The notes: a model not told the origin generated them from the sequence alone. DNA of 64,000 nt from Chamaea fasciata (GCA_029207755.1 JARCOQ010000004.1:38018685-38082684), one strand, 5' to 3'; shown: positions 13,250 through 26,702, numbered from the stretch's first letter. Made by a program: numbers and translations.

Positions 13250-13682
13250 TCATAGAACCATGGAATCTCAGAGTGGTTTGGGTTGGAAGGGACCTCAAAT
13301 CCAGCCATCTCTGCCATATGCAAGTATGCCATTCACTCGATCAGGTTGCTCAGGATCCCATCAAGCCTGGCCTTGAACACTTCCCTGTTGCGGGACACCC
13401 ACAGCATCTCTGAACAACTTGATCCAGTGACACACCCTACCCTAAAAGAAGAATTTCTTTCCGACATCTAATCTAAATGTGTTCTTCTTCAGTTTAAAAC
13501 CTTTGCCCCTTTTTCTGTCACTGTCTGACCATATAAACAGTCTTTCTCCCTCCTTTTCATGAGCTGCCTTAAGGCACCGGAAGGCCACAGAGGGATCTCC
13601 CCCGAACCTTCTCTTCTCTAGGTGGAACAATTCCAATTCTCTCAGCCTGTCCTCTAGGAAAGGTGCTCCAACCCTCTGAGCA
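13250..13682 (-). mobile_element. CR1 LINE, 3' fragment in TMC2 intron 3
   Basis: Begins 'tcatagaaccatggaatctcagagtggtttgggttggaagggacctc', the textbook reverse-complement CR1 3' end. It continues through the 'gaacacttccctgttgcgggac' region to 'agcctgtcctctaggaaaggtgctccaaccctctgag'. It is strongly 5'-truncated and lies in the same orientation as TMC2. Confidence 0.92.
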
Positions 13683-14565
13683 TAGAACAGACTGTAACCT
13701 TAGAAAGTTGTATCCATCAGTCTTACCATTTTGGGCTTCACATGACAAAAAACAGTATCACAGAAAACTTAAAACTACGTACAGAAAAACTGCTACTAAA
13801 CACCACATCTATTTATTGTCCTACCAGTATTGTGAAGGGCAAGTTGAGAACAGTATGAAAACTGAAGTCAAATGGATAAAGAATAACAAAATTATTTGTG
13901 CATAAAATTTTGAGGGAGAATGTAAGGAGAGTCATATCGTCATGAAGAACAGAGGGATTAAAAGAGTCTGACTTGAGAGAGCTCAGAATCCATTGCTGCA
14001 CTCAGTTGCCTTGCATTTTACAAAGCGGAGTGATGTGTCTGATATTAAACACTTCTTTAGATGGAAGGTTGCTGGGTTATTCAAAGCTGGAATTTTTTGG
14101 TTTACAATGCTGCAGTGAGAGGGTGGGAAATATGAGGGTTTTGTGCTAATGCAGTGAGCTTACTGAGGAAAGGAAGCTTAACAAAACACAAGAGGTCAAG
14201 TCAGGATAATATGGGCTTTGTGCCCTTTGCCAGATACTGCTTTGTTTGTCTTTGCAAACATATCTTGTCTTCCATTCTTCACTTTCCTTTGGAAACAGAA
14301 AAATAATTAAAAAATCTAAAATTCAAAGTTTCTTTAAGATATCAGTATTTTCTAGTGTGTTTACATTATGCAGCCATGCTTGGATGAGTAACAGCGGGAC
14401 TTCTTCTTTAGCTCAAGTGGTGAACACCATATTGTTCAAGTCAGGAAATCAAAATTCTATCTTCTGCAACCAGAAGTCTTAGCCTCTCATAAAAGGTTTT
14501 TATTCACACATTTGAAGGCCAGAAGCGTTCATTGTGATCTGCAGGCTAACATAAAGCATCAAGTG
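13683..14565. other. TMC2: TMC2 intron 3, unannotated stretch
   Basis: AT-rich intron sequence between a CR1 tail and a solo LTR. No exon or repeat family was recognised. Confidence 0.4.
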
Positions 14566-14570
14566 TCAAT

Positions 14571-15120
14571 TGTCCTGGGTTGTAGCATAGGATGTGCACA
14601 AAGTATTCTGTCACCATCTTCATGAACTGTTGAATCCAATTGTTGGAGCAGTGCTCTTCCCAGGCCCCCTCCCCTCAGGGCTATCTTCTGCTAATGGCCC
14701 ATCAAATGCCTTGCTGCATGACTCATAGATAATTTTCTCCAGGAGCTATCTCTGTTTAATGGGCCATCAAGGACCCCCTGCATGACTCATCATCCCACTG
14801 TGAGATGCTCCGCCCAGAGGGAGGAACCAAGCATTCCTACCTGGATATAATCTGGGATTTGGAACAGTGCAAGCAGCCTTACCCACTGGATTCCCAGAGG
14901 ACCAGAGCTACCAGGCTTTTCTACAGGATTGCTGTTTCAGGAAGACCACCTCATCTGGACTGCTTCCATCACCCTGCTCAGGTTGTATTCTGACTCTGTC
15001 AGTGGTCTTTTGCATTTTTGCATTTGTTTAATTTTACCTTTTTTTTTTTTTTTCTTTCTTCCTATTAAATTGTATTTCTGACTTGGAGCCTCTCACTTGT
15101 TTTGCTTTCAAACCACTACA
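14571..15120 (+). mobile_element. Solo LTR of an avian endogenous retrovirus
   Basis: A 550-base unit beginning TGTCCTGGGTTGTAGC and ending CTTTCAAACCACTACA, so it has TG...CA termini. It is flanked by near-identical 5-base target duplications (tcaat at 14566-14570, gcaat at 15121-15125). Promoter-like TATAA lies at 14846-14850 and a polyadenylation-type ATTAAA at 15064-15069, after a long T tract. The tail 'ttggagcctctcacttgttttgctttcaaacc' is a common 3' sequence of avian ERV LTRs. No internal viral region is attached. It lies inside TMC2 intron 3, antisense to the gene. Confidence 0.82.
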
Positions 15121-15125
15121 GCAAT

Positions 15126-17943
15126 AAATATCTTGACATCAAGCCCCTACCCTCCTTGGCTCCAATTCAATACACATCTAAGTCAGCAGAACTCTTGAAA
15201 TCAAGTGCTTCTTCAAGTTACACACATAATGATCTTCTTCATTCTATTAATCTCTAATATGGTTTTACTACCTTATTATATATCTCTAATTTGGTTTTAG
15301 TTTCACCTCCTCTTTAGGGATGCAATGTGCTTTTCTCATTATTTCTGCGTATAGCATTAAAATTGCAATGAAAATATTTTCTTTGAGCTTGGATGCTGGT
15401 ATGCTTGGAAGACCAGTATGACTCAAGAGTATAGCATGGCAATTAAATAAATTTGACTAAATTTGAAATCTTTTTTCTTTTTTTTTTTGGTGTATATTCT
15501 ATTTATACAGATAATCCCCATATCATTGTCTGTTAATGTTATTCAGTTAGAAAAAAACATAGTGTCTTAATCCTCCATGTACTTCCAGGCTTACACAGAA
15601 GTTTTATACTCTCAAGCACACCTAAAAAAAGTCATTTATTTACTCTCAGATAGAGCTACGCAGTAGGAAGAATATTATCCCATTCATAATTTTTTTTTCT
15701 CATGTGACTACACAGAGTTTTCAAACTCAACCAGACAAAATGAAACATGGCAGTAAAGAACTGAACTGTTTTTTAACCCAGGAACATCTCAGACCCCCAC
15801 AGTGAGATTAAGGGATAAATTTATCATTGATATTTTGGGGTTGATGATTATGAACAGTGTAGAGCAGGCCGTCCTCACACCCTCAATAACAGGTAACAAT
15901 CGGCCTCGTCAACAATCATTAACACCTAAGAACAGAAGATTTAAAACTCACCCAGAATGAACTCACTACCACAAATTAGCCAAGAGTGGAACTTTGAAGT
16001 TTTGACAAAAACAAAATAACTAAACCAGAAAATCTATGCAGAGTTCTTCTAGGATTCCCTTATGTCCTTTATATAGAATAAGTAGTGCATGAAGAGATTT
16101 TCCTGATTTAAATGAAAAGTACAGAGGGAGAAGAGGGAAACCGCAGCAGATTCTACTGACTTGTACTGTGACCTCACCAAAATGGGCAATATTGCCTGAG
16201 TTTAGCACATGCCACAATGACAGTAGTAAATACAATATTTTCTCTCTGTTAAATAGCTTCACTTTTCATTTAGGGAAAATTTTTTCTGTGCTCTCTTTCT
16301 CAACTTCTGTTTTCATTCTTTTCATGATATTTCATGCTGAAACACCTTGGCATCTAAAAAAGCTGTGTCAGTAAAGTCTATGTTTAAACAGTAGAGAGCA
16401 TTTGTTGTGATAGGTCCTCATGGACTTGTTATATTTCTATACTGCCAACCCTATTTTCCATTCTGAAGGTTTGGAAACCCTTTATCTCAATCACAGCCAA
16501 ACTGATCTGGTGATCAGCCTGCTATCCTTCATTCTTACATTGTTTTGTTCTTTCATTTGAAAATATTTTAAAATATTCTTATTATTCTGCAATCTTTTCA
16601 GCAGCTCCTGTAAGTCTAAAAATATAATATTCTTGAGTTATCTTTGAGCGTGTCCTCAGTTTTTCCTCAAATGTTGTTAGTCTTACTACTTTAGGAACAA
16701 AGTCTTGTTCCAGGTAGCAATTTCAATTATTTCAATTCCAGGTAGCAGTTTATTTAGCCGAAAATTAAGAACTTTGAAAGACAATGAAAAGCACTTCAGC
16801 CTTGTTCAATTTTCTTTTTTCAGTGGCCTTTTTAAATGAGTAAATGTTTACAATGCAAACAAAAATAAGCAGAGGAACAGAGGTTTACACAGTCAGGACT
16901 GTTGCTTTGTGAGTGCAGGAAACTGTACTACACACAGAAGTATAATTGCCACCACAGTGAAGAGCCAGCAGAAGGAAAGATTTTAGGCATTCTCATTCTC
17001 ACTGGGAAAGGAAATGAAGTGGACACGTGTAGAAATGGGATCACAGAAAAATTAATACAACAGCATATCTCACTGTATTTTTTTTTCCTTTTACTCCTGC
17101 TGTGCTCTCCAGTGATGCCACTGGGAATACAAAGAGCTGTAGCAAGTGCTGAATGAGGAATGGATGTTTCTCTCCCTCTATACTGAGATAAGTGTGCCTA
17201 ACTTTCTTTCCTTCCTTATGCATTGCTCCCAGGGGTCGCTTCCTTTCAAAAGCACAAGAAGGGACAAGGAGCAAGGGAATGCTAGGACGACAGAGAAATA
17301 GAAATGTTTTTCTGAAGTGCTCCCTGTCACTGGAGCCGTCTAAAGACTCCAGGTTCCATTAAATACTTTGGAAAGTTGAAAAGTGACATTGCAGAGGAAG
17401 TGAGTGGGAGACAGATGGGAAAATCCCATCTCAGTTTTTGGTTCTGGGTTCTTGAAATTTTGGCACTGGTCTTAAAACCTGGCTCAAAACTGGCTGAGAA
17501 ACAAGCATGTGTTCTGAGAAGCATCGAGATTTTAGTTCTATACTGGGAATAAAACTTGTCTTTTTTGGAGGGTAGTCAGCTTGGGGTTTGGGGCATTTTA
17601 GTTTTCCAGAAAGAAAAAAGGGGGGACAGATCTCACCTGTTATCACCTCCCTCTACCTCTTTCTCTTCTCCTCTGTCATTTTCCCTTTCTCTAGAAAACA
17701 GCACATAAACTTGGGATATAACTAGATATGACTTTTCCAGAAAGTTTTCATTTCACTCAGCTGTCATTTCCTCATTGCAGGACAAAGAATATCTGTCCGA
17801 CTCTAATTTGACTGTCACAAGTAAGGTAGTCATATTGACTCTTGGTATGTCACAGCTATAAAAGAAAACAGGTTTTATGTAAGGTAACTGTGGTTTTATA
17901 ATAAGAAAAAAAACAACAACAACAAAAAAAGATACTTAATTAC
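15126..17943. other. TMC2: TMC2 intron 3, exon-3 proximal part, no feature seen
   Basis: Intronic on the minus strand. It holds short T/A homopolymer runs and several motif-free open frames (for example 16020-16262, 16902-17156 and 17041-17274). No repeat family was recognised. A small (CAA)n-like stretch lies next to the exon 3 donor at about 17905-17935. Confidence 0.4.
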
Positions 17944-18313
17944 CCTGATCCTGATTTCTTTTTGTCTTTCTTCTTCTTATTTGCCTTCTCTTTTTTCCCT
18001 TTTTTATCAGGCTTTTTGTCCCCTTTCTTCTCATTTTTACCTTTCCCGCTTTTACCCCCTTTCTCATCTTCCTCTTCTTCATCATCTTCCTTGGATTTCT
18101 GATTTGCCTGATTCTTCCTGGCTTTTTCAGGTTCCATATCAGAATCACTGGCCTCATTTCCAGCTGCTCGTCCTCGTCTACGGTTTCTGTGTCTGCGATG
18201 CCCAGCTCTCCTAGTCCCATATTCATCATCCTCATCCTCCTCATCACTATCCCTGTCTCTCCCTCTGGCACGTGCCCTTCTGGTTCTTGGGGTTGCTCTC
18301 TTCCTCCCTTTAT
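17944..18313 (-). CDS. TMC2: TMC2, coding exon 3 (Arg-rich then Lys-rich low-complexity N-terminus)
   Basis: A 370-base exon with acceptor CTACCACAG and donor TCAGG|GTAATT, entering in phase 1 and leaving in phase 2. It encodes about 122 residues (roughly 34-155) of the cytoplasmic N-terminus. First comes an Arg-rich part (KGRKRATPRTRRARARGRDR), then an acidic run, then an Arg/His cluster (RRAGHRRHRNRRRGR), a second acidic run (KEDDEEEEDE), and finally a Lys-dominated tail ending KKKKDKKKSGS. Charged, disordered N-termini of this kind are typical of TMC1 and TMC2 and vary strongly between species. A longer open frame across the same bases in another register (17936-18334) does not continue into the neighbouring exons and is not the coding frame. 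The joins on both sides, and the TMC motif reached in the next exon, support the call. Confidence 0.85.
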
Positions 18314-18457
18314 CTGTGGTAGTTTAAAAAACATAAAAACACATTAGAGGAGGGCACATGTTAGAAGGCACATAAAGAAGACCTTTCCTCCCCCTTCATT
18401 CTTACTAATAATCAGAAAGCATCTGTGTCGGGCCTCAAAGTAAAACACATCACTGAC
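18314..18457 (-). other. TMC2: TMC2 intron 2 (144 bases)
   Basis: Very short intron between the acidic exon and the Arg/Lys-rich exon, GT...AG bounded (GTCAGTGATG ... CTACCACAG on the minus strand). Its length is a multiple of three, but retention would hit a stop at once (ACA GGT CAG TGA), so it is not a hidden coding extension. Confidence 0.7.
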
Positions 18458-18520
18458 CTGTTCCTTTGGCAGCTTCTTCATTTTCAACTGCACTTCCTTC
18501 TTCATTGTCATCACTGCCCT
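18458..18520 (-). CDS. TMC2: TMC2, coding exon 2 (acidic linker)
   Basis: A 63-base exon flanked by a long poly-pyrimidine tract and CACTTAACAG acceptor on one side and an ACAG|GTCAGT donor on the other. It contributes 20 whole codons (GSDDNEEGSAVENEEAAKGT) and two split codons. Both boundaries are phase 1, so it is a symmetric cassette that could be skipped without changing frame. The encoded stretch is acidic and presumably disordered and cytoplasmic. It lies only 144 bases upstream of the next exon, and its phase fits both neighbours. It has no homology strong enough to identify it alone. Confidence 0.7.
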
Positions 18521-21500
18521 CTGTTAAGTGAAAAAAAAAAAAAGGTGAGTGCATGTGAAGGGTAGATCAAACATTAGGAATTCAGGGGTTTTAAGAAATT
18601 CTTGGCAATTACTGCTTTGTACTTCTTTACAACATTTTATTTGTAAAGAAGTACAATGCAGTAAACATTTTATTTGGAAGATTTTATTCCAGCGTTTTGG
18701 AACATGGCAAACAGTTTTCAAGAGGTAAGATGAAGACAGAAAAACCAGCTACACTTTTCCTTCAGCACTCAAATGAATAAGCCTCATAGGGACATTGGGA
18801 AGAATTCTTTCTTATGGAAGCAATAAATTGGAAAGGAAGATGCTAAAAATACCCTAAAACATGGAGAACAAGGATGAAAATTTTGCTCAGACAATTATCT
18901 GAGATTTCTTAAACATGAGAGATAAATAACTGGCTGAGATTAAAAAAATACTAAAATAATCAATTCCTGATTTGACTGACTGGAGGGCATGAAGCTCCAG
19001 ACCGGCAGCACAGCTGAAGAGTGCAGTTCCAGAAAAGAGAGCAGACCTACTCTCAGTTCCAACAACCAAATCTCTAAACACAGGGACAAAGCTCGATCCA
19101 GCTCACTTGTATGCAATACCACATACAAGTTCTATTCTACCTGTCTATAACACGAGATGTTTTTAACACTGAAAGATTCAGGTGCATAGTCTATTTATAG
19201 AAGATTGTAGTGCTACTCCTCAGAAAGATCTTTGGTTTGGAGTGGATCCCTTTCTTAATTTTTCATTCTCAATAAGTTCAATAAGAGACAATGTCTGTGC
19301 TACCCATCAATAAGCAGAAAATATCCATTGCATCTGCCTGGTGCACTTTGAAACTGAAATCACGGATTTATAGATAATAAACTAAATAATAAAAATACTC
19401 TCATATGTATTATATCCATCATAATATCTAATTAGTATCTAACTAATGTGTTCTTTGAATACATTGGTATGAACATTTTACTTAACAGGTAAGTATTCTG
19501 AAACTGCTTCTGAAACTGCTACAGATATTCCCTAGGAAAGTTTCTTCTCAGGAAGCAATACCTGAGAAGCCAGGTTCTAATGGGCCCTTTTGAGGTATTT
19601 TTGAGCTTCTATGTGTGGAAAAACACTTTAGACACATTGGTGGTAAATATAGAAATAGATGGTAGTAGGAAATTAATAAGGCTAACAGAGATTACCATGA
19701 AATAGTAGAAGTGTGTAGCAGTCATTCCATTCCTACATAATCTGTCTGTTTCCTGTGTATATTGTCCAGTTTCCCCTCCAGAAAGTTGTCCTTATGGTTG
19801 ATCCTTATAGTTACATTTTTTTGGCAAGAAACTGCAAGTATCATCCTTTTTCAATCATCTCTAATATTTTTGAAAATTTCTTTCTATTCTTACTTCACAC
19901 ATTCACTTGTTCCCCCGTTTCTTTTATAAATTTTACCAAGCCAGTTTCAACTCATTGAAAATTTATACACAAATTGATTTATTTAAGGATTGCTGTGGCT
20001 AACTATGAAGGGCAACTTCTTGGCTTTGCCGAGCATCAAAGAAAAGAAGTAAAATATGTCAGGCTGCAAACAAGAAGGAATCCAGGGTCTTGTTTCTCTA
20101 TGTAGTAACAGGCGAAGTGTGATTAACCAGAATTTAACTGGCATATTAAAACTGAATATAACTTCCCTCCACAAAACATCTGATTGTAATTAACACTTTC
20201 TACCACTTCCACAGCATCTGTATCATAATTTTTAAGATTATGCAAAAAAAATTGTCATTCAATATCATCGTTGGAATGTGACAATAAGTGCTCCTTTGTT
20301 CTGCCCAGACATGCGCCTTCTGCTGCTGACAGTAACAGGATCTCCTTTGATAAAGACCATTGTACTGCTATTGAAAGCTTGCAAAAATGAAGACAGACAC
20401 CTCTAAGAGATACCTCCTATGCAACAGAACAGCACTATTTCTTATTGATACAAATGCTTTGGCTGATCTCCTATGGCCAAACAGAAAGCCCCAGAAAAGC
20501 ACTTTATTGGTTAGAGATTGGCCTCAGTGCAGCCTGATAAGCCCATACAACAGGCAAACAAATGGAAGTTTCTCATATATACTGAAACCTGCATCAGCAG
20601 TGAAGTCTACCCAGCTTGAGTTGACATAATAATGACAGTGTCATATTGACATAATAATGACATTATTATTGGCATAATAGTGACAGAGACAAGGGATTGT
20701 GAGGCATAGAGACTTAAACAAGGTTGAAGATAGATGTTGGAGTCTGTTTATTTATTACACTAATTCTAGTAGCATAAGGATAGCAAATTCACTACACGAA
20801 AATTTAAGATAAAATTCTAAGCTAATTTACAGATTTCAGACAGCTTGGGAAAAGCATTGAAAACACTGCTATGAGTGAGCGTATCTGAATATTAAGTTCT
20901 GTATGTTTATGGTTTTTTTTCATCTGAATTATCAGGTACATGAGTGATAAAGAACAATTTTTTAAAAAAATAAAAAAAAAGTCCAAAATCAAACAGAAAT
21001 AGATATTGCCATAAAGCAAACACAGAAAGGATGACCAGTGATTATGTGGGTTTATCAGCTAGAAGTGGGTACTGTAGATGTGCCCAGCAAGCACTAGTGC
21101 ACCTTCAAAATTTGTGTCTGCAAAGATTTAAAATTGTATGTCCAAACTGAATTTCATGTGGAGATAAAGTGTGTTAATATGAAAACTGTTAGAGGGGTGT
21201 CCTTCTCATTCTGGTGTATCTACAAAATAAAGAGACCTCTTCCAGGTCCTTGGGTATGACAAATGCATGCAAAGAGCTTTTTGCCAAAGCTCAAGATAGA
21301 ACTAAAAGTTATTGAATGTGACAACTGTGATAGCAGTTGGTGTTGTTTAGAAGAGAAAAAAAATCACTGAGGAGAGGGAATGGAAGAGTTTTGTCACCCT
21401 TGAAAACTGTGCTGACCCACATGTATGCAGTGGTCCGTGTAAGGTACTCTGCCACCCAACACCACACTCACATTGCAGCCACCCCTGGCAACTTGTATTT

Positions 21501-24500
21501 CAGACAAGCTGCATTAATAACTTTTTGTGTCTGATTGTTTTGCACTTATTATTGAAAGACCAGTATTGATAGTTGTATACGAGTAGTAAGAGACAAATAA
21601 ACATCACAATATGCAGCATTATCATTATTGTTATTATTACTATTACTATGCTATTTTGGGTCATAAACTCCATGATACTTTTCAAAGAGGAAGGGAACAG
21701 GCTATAAAACTCACAATGCAGCAATTCAGAAGCTTGTGTAAAAATCTGTCTCGATTAATTGCCAGAGAAGCATTTCAACAATATTCAAACACAAATTACA
21801 CTTCATGATGACACTCTATCTAAATGCAGCTTAGCACTTAATTTAAATGTTCTGCTGTGAACTATGACATAGACAAACAGTCAAGTGCATTTCTCAGGTG
21901 CTGTATTAACATCCTAAGGGGACTCAAAATGTATTTTTTATGCTTTGGTTTGCTAAAGCTAAATTGAAGTATTCACTGCAGGAAAAAAAATCTTCACTAT
22001 ACGGGAAATTCGTATACTAATCCTGGGAATTTTTAAACAGATCATGTGATCCCACTTAGCAAAAGTTCAGTGAATCCTCCTGTAAAAGCAACTAAGTGTC
22101 ACAAAGCACTGTCTAGAATTACTAATTTTTCCAGAAAAGGGTTGATAGAACTCCTTATCTTCACAGTGTTAATATTCATGGGGCTAATAGCAGCCTTTGA
22201 CTCAGCTAACTTGAGTTAGTGTGACCCAGAGCAAAAGCTCAACGGCTACACCTTCCAGGATACATCATCTTGTCCTAATGATCGTATATTTGCATATGTA
22301 TCATTAAGTATATTTGAAGATATAGTCCATAACTCCTTTTAGTCTAGGAAATCCAATCACTTTCTTATTTTTTTTTCCCAAGTAGTTTAAGGGAAACTTT
22401 CTCATCTTTCCAGATTAAGGGCAGTGATAGTGTAATCTAAGTAAGCTATCATTTTACTCGAAGTCTTACTTAGACTATAGCCATAAATAAGATTACAAGA
22501 CTTAAAGAAGGTGTCCTGAATATGGGCTGAGGACAACCTGCAAGTCACAGACACAAGGCAGAATATCAGACAGCTCAAGAGAGGGCTACATGTTGGCTAC
22601 TGAGGAAACTAAGGCCAGAAAAATAATGCATAACACCATTGTCTTTGTTCCATGAAGTGTCCATTTAGCAGACCAAAAGAATTGTTTTACCCTTACCTTG
22701 TTTTTCCAAGTTGTTTGTACACCTTCTATCAGAAGCTACTACTGAGATTTCATGCTTTGGATTTTAAAAACTTATTCTATACTGCCATAGTTTTACGGAT
22801 CTTTCACTGTGAGAGGGATAATAATTCTTGAAACTAACTCACAGGACATGGCCCACTCTTGTAACATCTGTGCTGCCACTACTACTGTGTAAATCTGACT
22901 GCTGCTAAGCAATTCTGCATTTTGGTGGAACAAAAAATTCAGTGGAATGCAAAGCATATCAAAAAATGCTGTCTGACTTTTTGTATATGTTATGAAATAA
23001 ATGTATTAATTACTTTCTTAATTAATTGTCAAGCCAATGAAATGGATCATCTGCCAACAGAGCCTTGTAAGCAATTACTGTGTTTTCCTCTGAACTGGAC
23101 CATGTCTTTTCAGTGCTAGAAAGACCTAAGCCTAGATAGGTAATAAACTTAGTGTTCAACAAGAGGAAATGTCAGTAATGCAAGATTGTATTAGGCAATA
23201 AACGCCTGGCAAGTACCAATCAAGAAAAGGGAAGTGTTTTGTAATACCCTGTTCTAGATATTTACATACATTTCCGTATCATTCTTTCTAATCATGGATA
23301 TATAAGAGTATCTCACAATATTTCTGTAACAACTAACATCACTAGAAATAAGACTCTCTGAAATACACCTGAAATAATATATCAAGATATCACAGAAAGT
23401 CTGTTGGAAAAATGAATTAGTGCAGACTTCAGCATCCAAGATTTGACACCTTAACACTAGAGACCTCACCCTCTTAGTCTCTTTCCAGGCATTGGGAAGA
23501 ACACCTTGGCCCACCTTGGACACAAAAGAAGAGAGCTTGAAACACAGAAGCCACAAATAAAAATTACATTCATAGAGCAACTGTAACACTCCGTATTTCA
23601 GACCATGTTTTATTTTTCCTTTTTCCCAGTAAGTGTCACAAATTATACTTCCAATGAACAAACATAAAAATCACACAACTCAAAAAATGTCTCCTGACCA
23701 CCAGTAGCTATAAATTTATAAAGTAAAATAATAATTACTATTCAGTTATACACAAACTGGCTAATATACTGCTTATTTTCCCATCTAAATTTGCCATATC
23801 ATAAATACTAAAGCAGGTAGAATACTTATACTTCAATGTCATAAAGACACCTGGGTCTTGGAAGACTTATTAGTCTTAATGTACAATGTTGTACCCTGCA
23901 GACCTGTACACCTGAATCATTTCCAGAAATTGTCTCTGGGGCAGTGAGTTTTCCCTCTCTGCAGTAAAGAATATTTGCCCACCTAATATTTGAAATGCTT
24001 GAAATTGATGTTAGAAAACCACAGCTGGGGACCACAGGGAGAAAATTAAATCCATTCAATTCACATCCATAACTAGCTCATATCTTCTCCATCGGTAAGA
24101 AAAAATTACTGATTTTCTACTGAAAGGACAGAGACTGAGCTCTCATAAGTCATGTTGACACTGTAGCTAGCATAGGATACATTATCTGATTGCACTCTCC
24201 TCTTTCTGGTTCGCTTTTGGGCTGTACTTACACATGGCAAGGTTTGATAGATGTCTCTCAGTTTGAGGGTCAGGACTTCTTCTAGGCTAATCCTCCCTTC
24301 AAGGACAAATAAGTTGTTTATTCCATGACTTCAGTGCAGGGATTCTAAAATCTGATATTACTGTTATAAAGCTTACAAAAGATAGAGAGGGAAGACAGGT
24401 CAATGAGTATCTCACCCCCTTCAGGGAAGCATGCATAAAAGTGTCCACTTGTGCCCTACAAAGGTCTAACCTTGGAGTGCTTTGCCTTATCCAAGGCTTG

Positions 24501-26702
24501 AGAGTTGACAAGCTCGCAGGGCACATTGAGTACTGTAACAAAACAACAAGACACAAGGTTTGTATTTGGTCTTCATCACACAGTGGCTAGTGGTGGGCAA
24601 CTTTCTGTTTTCTCTGCAGACTTCATTGCAAGAATTAGTATCAGAATATTAAGGTTTTCAGTGCACCCTGAGAAGTCTGAAACTTCAGTAAACCATACCA
24701 ACATGGCCTTTTCCAGTTCTGAAATGGGTTTTATTTAGCTCATTGTCATTCACTAATAATGCTGTTAAAATGGGAGAAACATGTGATAATAAGGAGAAAA
24801 GAGTTTATATTCAAGTTAAAAGTGAAGACCTTTTAGTGGATGTGAAGTCAACTGTATTTTTTACTATATCATGAAAAGAAAGCTCTTTTAAGGTTGATAA
24901 CTAGGGCTGTTCACCTCACCACATATTCTTTTTACTGTGTTTAGAGGGTAACAGGCACTTTCCAACTGCTCCCTTTGAAAAATCCACTCCGAAGATTTTT
25001 GCCCTAGGTTGTCTTTTCCTGTATGAGATGCCAGGAACAATGAATTCACATTCACGAGCTCAGCAAAATGAATCATACATCTCCTACTTAGACTTTGCAG
25101 CGGACATGAACCACCAACCAATAATGGTTTCACTATAGATAAAGATGCCAAAAAAGCAAAAATGCATTATTTGAAACTGTTGCAAGAATATTCCTTCAGT
25201 GATGATACAAAACCTCCTGTAAAAAAACTGCTACTAGATTAATTCCTCAGCCCTGTGCTATATGACTCCAGTCCCTGGACTTTTTGAGTTACAAGTGGAT
25301 TGAGAACTGAATCCACAGAATTTTACATTCTGAAAGTGTTTCACAGTTACTTGTAATGGAGGTCCAGCTTTTCAAATGTTCTGAAATTGTAATGCAGTCC
25401 TAAGTTTATTTACATGATCTCATCTCCAAATACACATACATATATACAAGATAAATTTTCATGGAAAAAAGTATCAAAGAATGACCATGATTCAGCAACA
25501 AAAATCTTTACCTTCTCCAGATAAAAAGTATGAAGTATTGCCTTGCCATGGGAATAATAAGCTCTATAATTCAAATGAATAATAAAAGCACTGAATCACA
25601 ATACAAGTCAATTCAGTCAGGTATTTTCAAGTAAAAGGCAGATATTTATGGCAAACTTAGAACCTTGTTAGTCTTAGAAGTTGTCCATTATAAATGCTTA
25701 TAAAATTGTATCTGTTCTATAGTCATGCCTATAATGTTTATTATGGAGTTAAAATTTTTTTGTAGTCATTAAGTACTTTGCCTATGCTGCATTAAATTCT
25801 GTGATTCTCTTGTGTTAAAATGAGTTCCATTAGCATATACTGCTTGAAAACTAAATTGGTCAGTAAAGGGTGTTGTAAAAAAGAAAAACTGAGGTGAAGA
25901 AAGATAAGAATAAAAGGAAAGCAAATACCATGGACTTTTAAAAAGAACTGCCTGTTATATTCTGCCAAAATGCTCAGCAGTCCCTTCTGATGTTTTCTAT
26001 TGAAGTAGAACTTATTTTATTACTATTGAGTGTTTAAATTATGATTTAAAAATCTAGAAAGCCCTGTTTAGTAACACCACCTCTGGTACTCAGCAAAACC
26101 TAAAGAATAAGGTCCCTGTAATTTTCTTCCATGCCGAAGACAAGAAACATCATGCATGTTGCATACAATGGAGATCCTTGCTTTAGAAAGAGTAGCACTG
26201 CTCATGAGAACTGGAAGCGCTTCTGATGTTAGACTTGCCTTGCACATTGCCAGAATGAGACATTCGGCATTATTATCCTACAAAAGTATTTCTTAGATCC
26301 AGTGTAGTATTAGCAATACTGTTAATCTTACTGTGAAGAATTTTTGACATTTCAAAATAAATATTGAAAGCAGTAAGAAAAGGAGGCATTTATTTTTGTG
26401 TACCTTACAGAAGCCACAATATAGCACTGTTTTCTTAGTCTTTCCTACAAACTATATAGAAGTGTTAGACAAGTAACTGGGCTGCAGCCACAATCTTGAT
26501 TTACTAATCAGTGGAAAGCCACACTGCCATGCTACAACTAGTCAACTTCCAAATAAAACACATTTCTGAACAAAAGATAATGGATTGTGTCTAACAAGAT
26601 TTTACATTAAAAAGAAGTAGAAGAAAATAGAATTTTCACACTGTTGAGCTACATGCAGAAAAGGAATATGTGCTTAAGTTGCATAATCATATTTGTAATT
26701 AC
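18521..26702. other. TMC2: TMC2 intron 1, 8.2 kb, no gene recognised
   Basis: Intron between the start-codon exon and exon 2, AT-rich and unusually poor in recognisable retroelements. The open frames inside it (for example 23254-23661 minus, 135 codons) show no domain. A small imperfect tandem repeat lies at 20621-20685. An unseen further exon cannot be excluded, but none is needed for phase. Confidence 0.45.
20621..20685. repeat. Imperfect tandem repeat, about 24-base period
   Basis: The 17-mer ttgacataataatgaca occurs at 20621-20637 and identically at 20646-20662. A third, decayed unit (ttggcataatagtgaca) lies at 20669-20685. The period is 23-25 bases. Confidence 0.8.

Noticed and set aside
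17936..18334. 132-codon minus-strand open frame rich in Arg and Met
   Set aside because: It is the wrong register over the real TMC2 exon 3. It crosses both splice sites, and it does not join to the neighbouring exons in phase.
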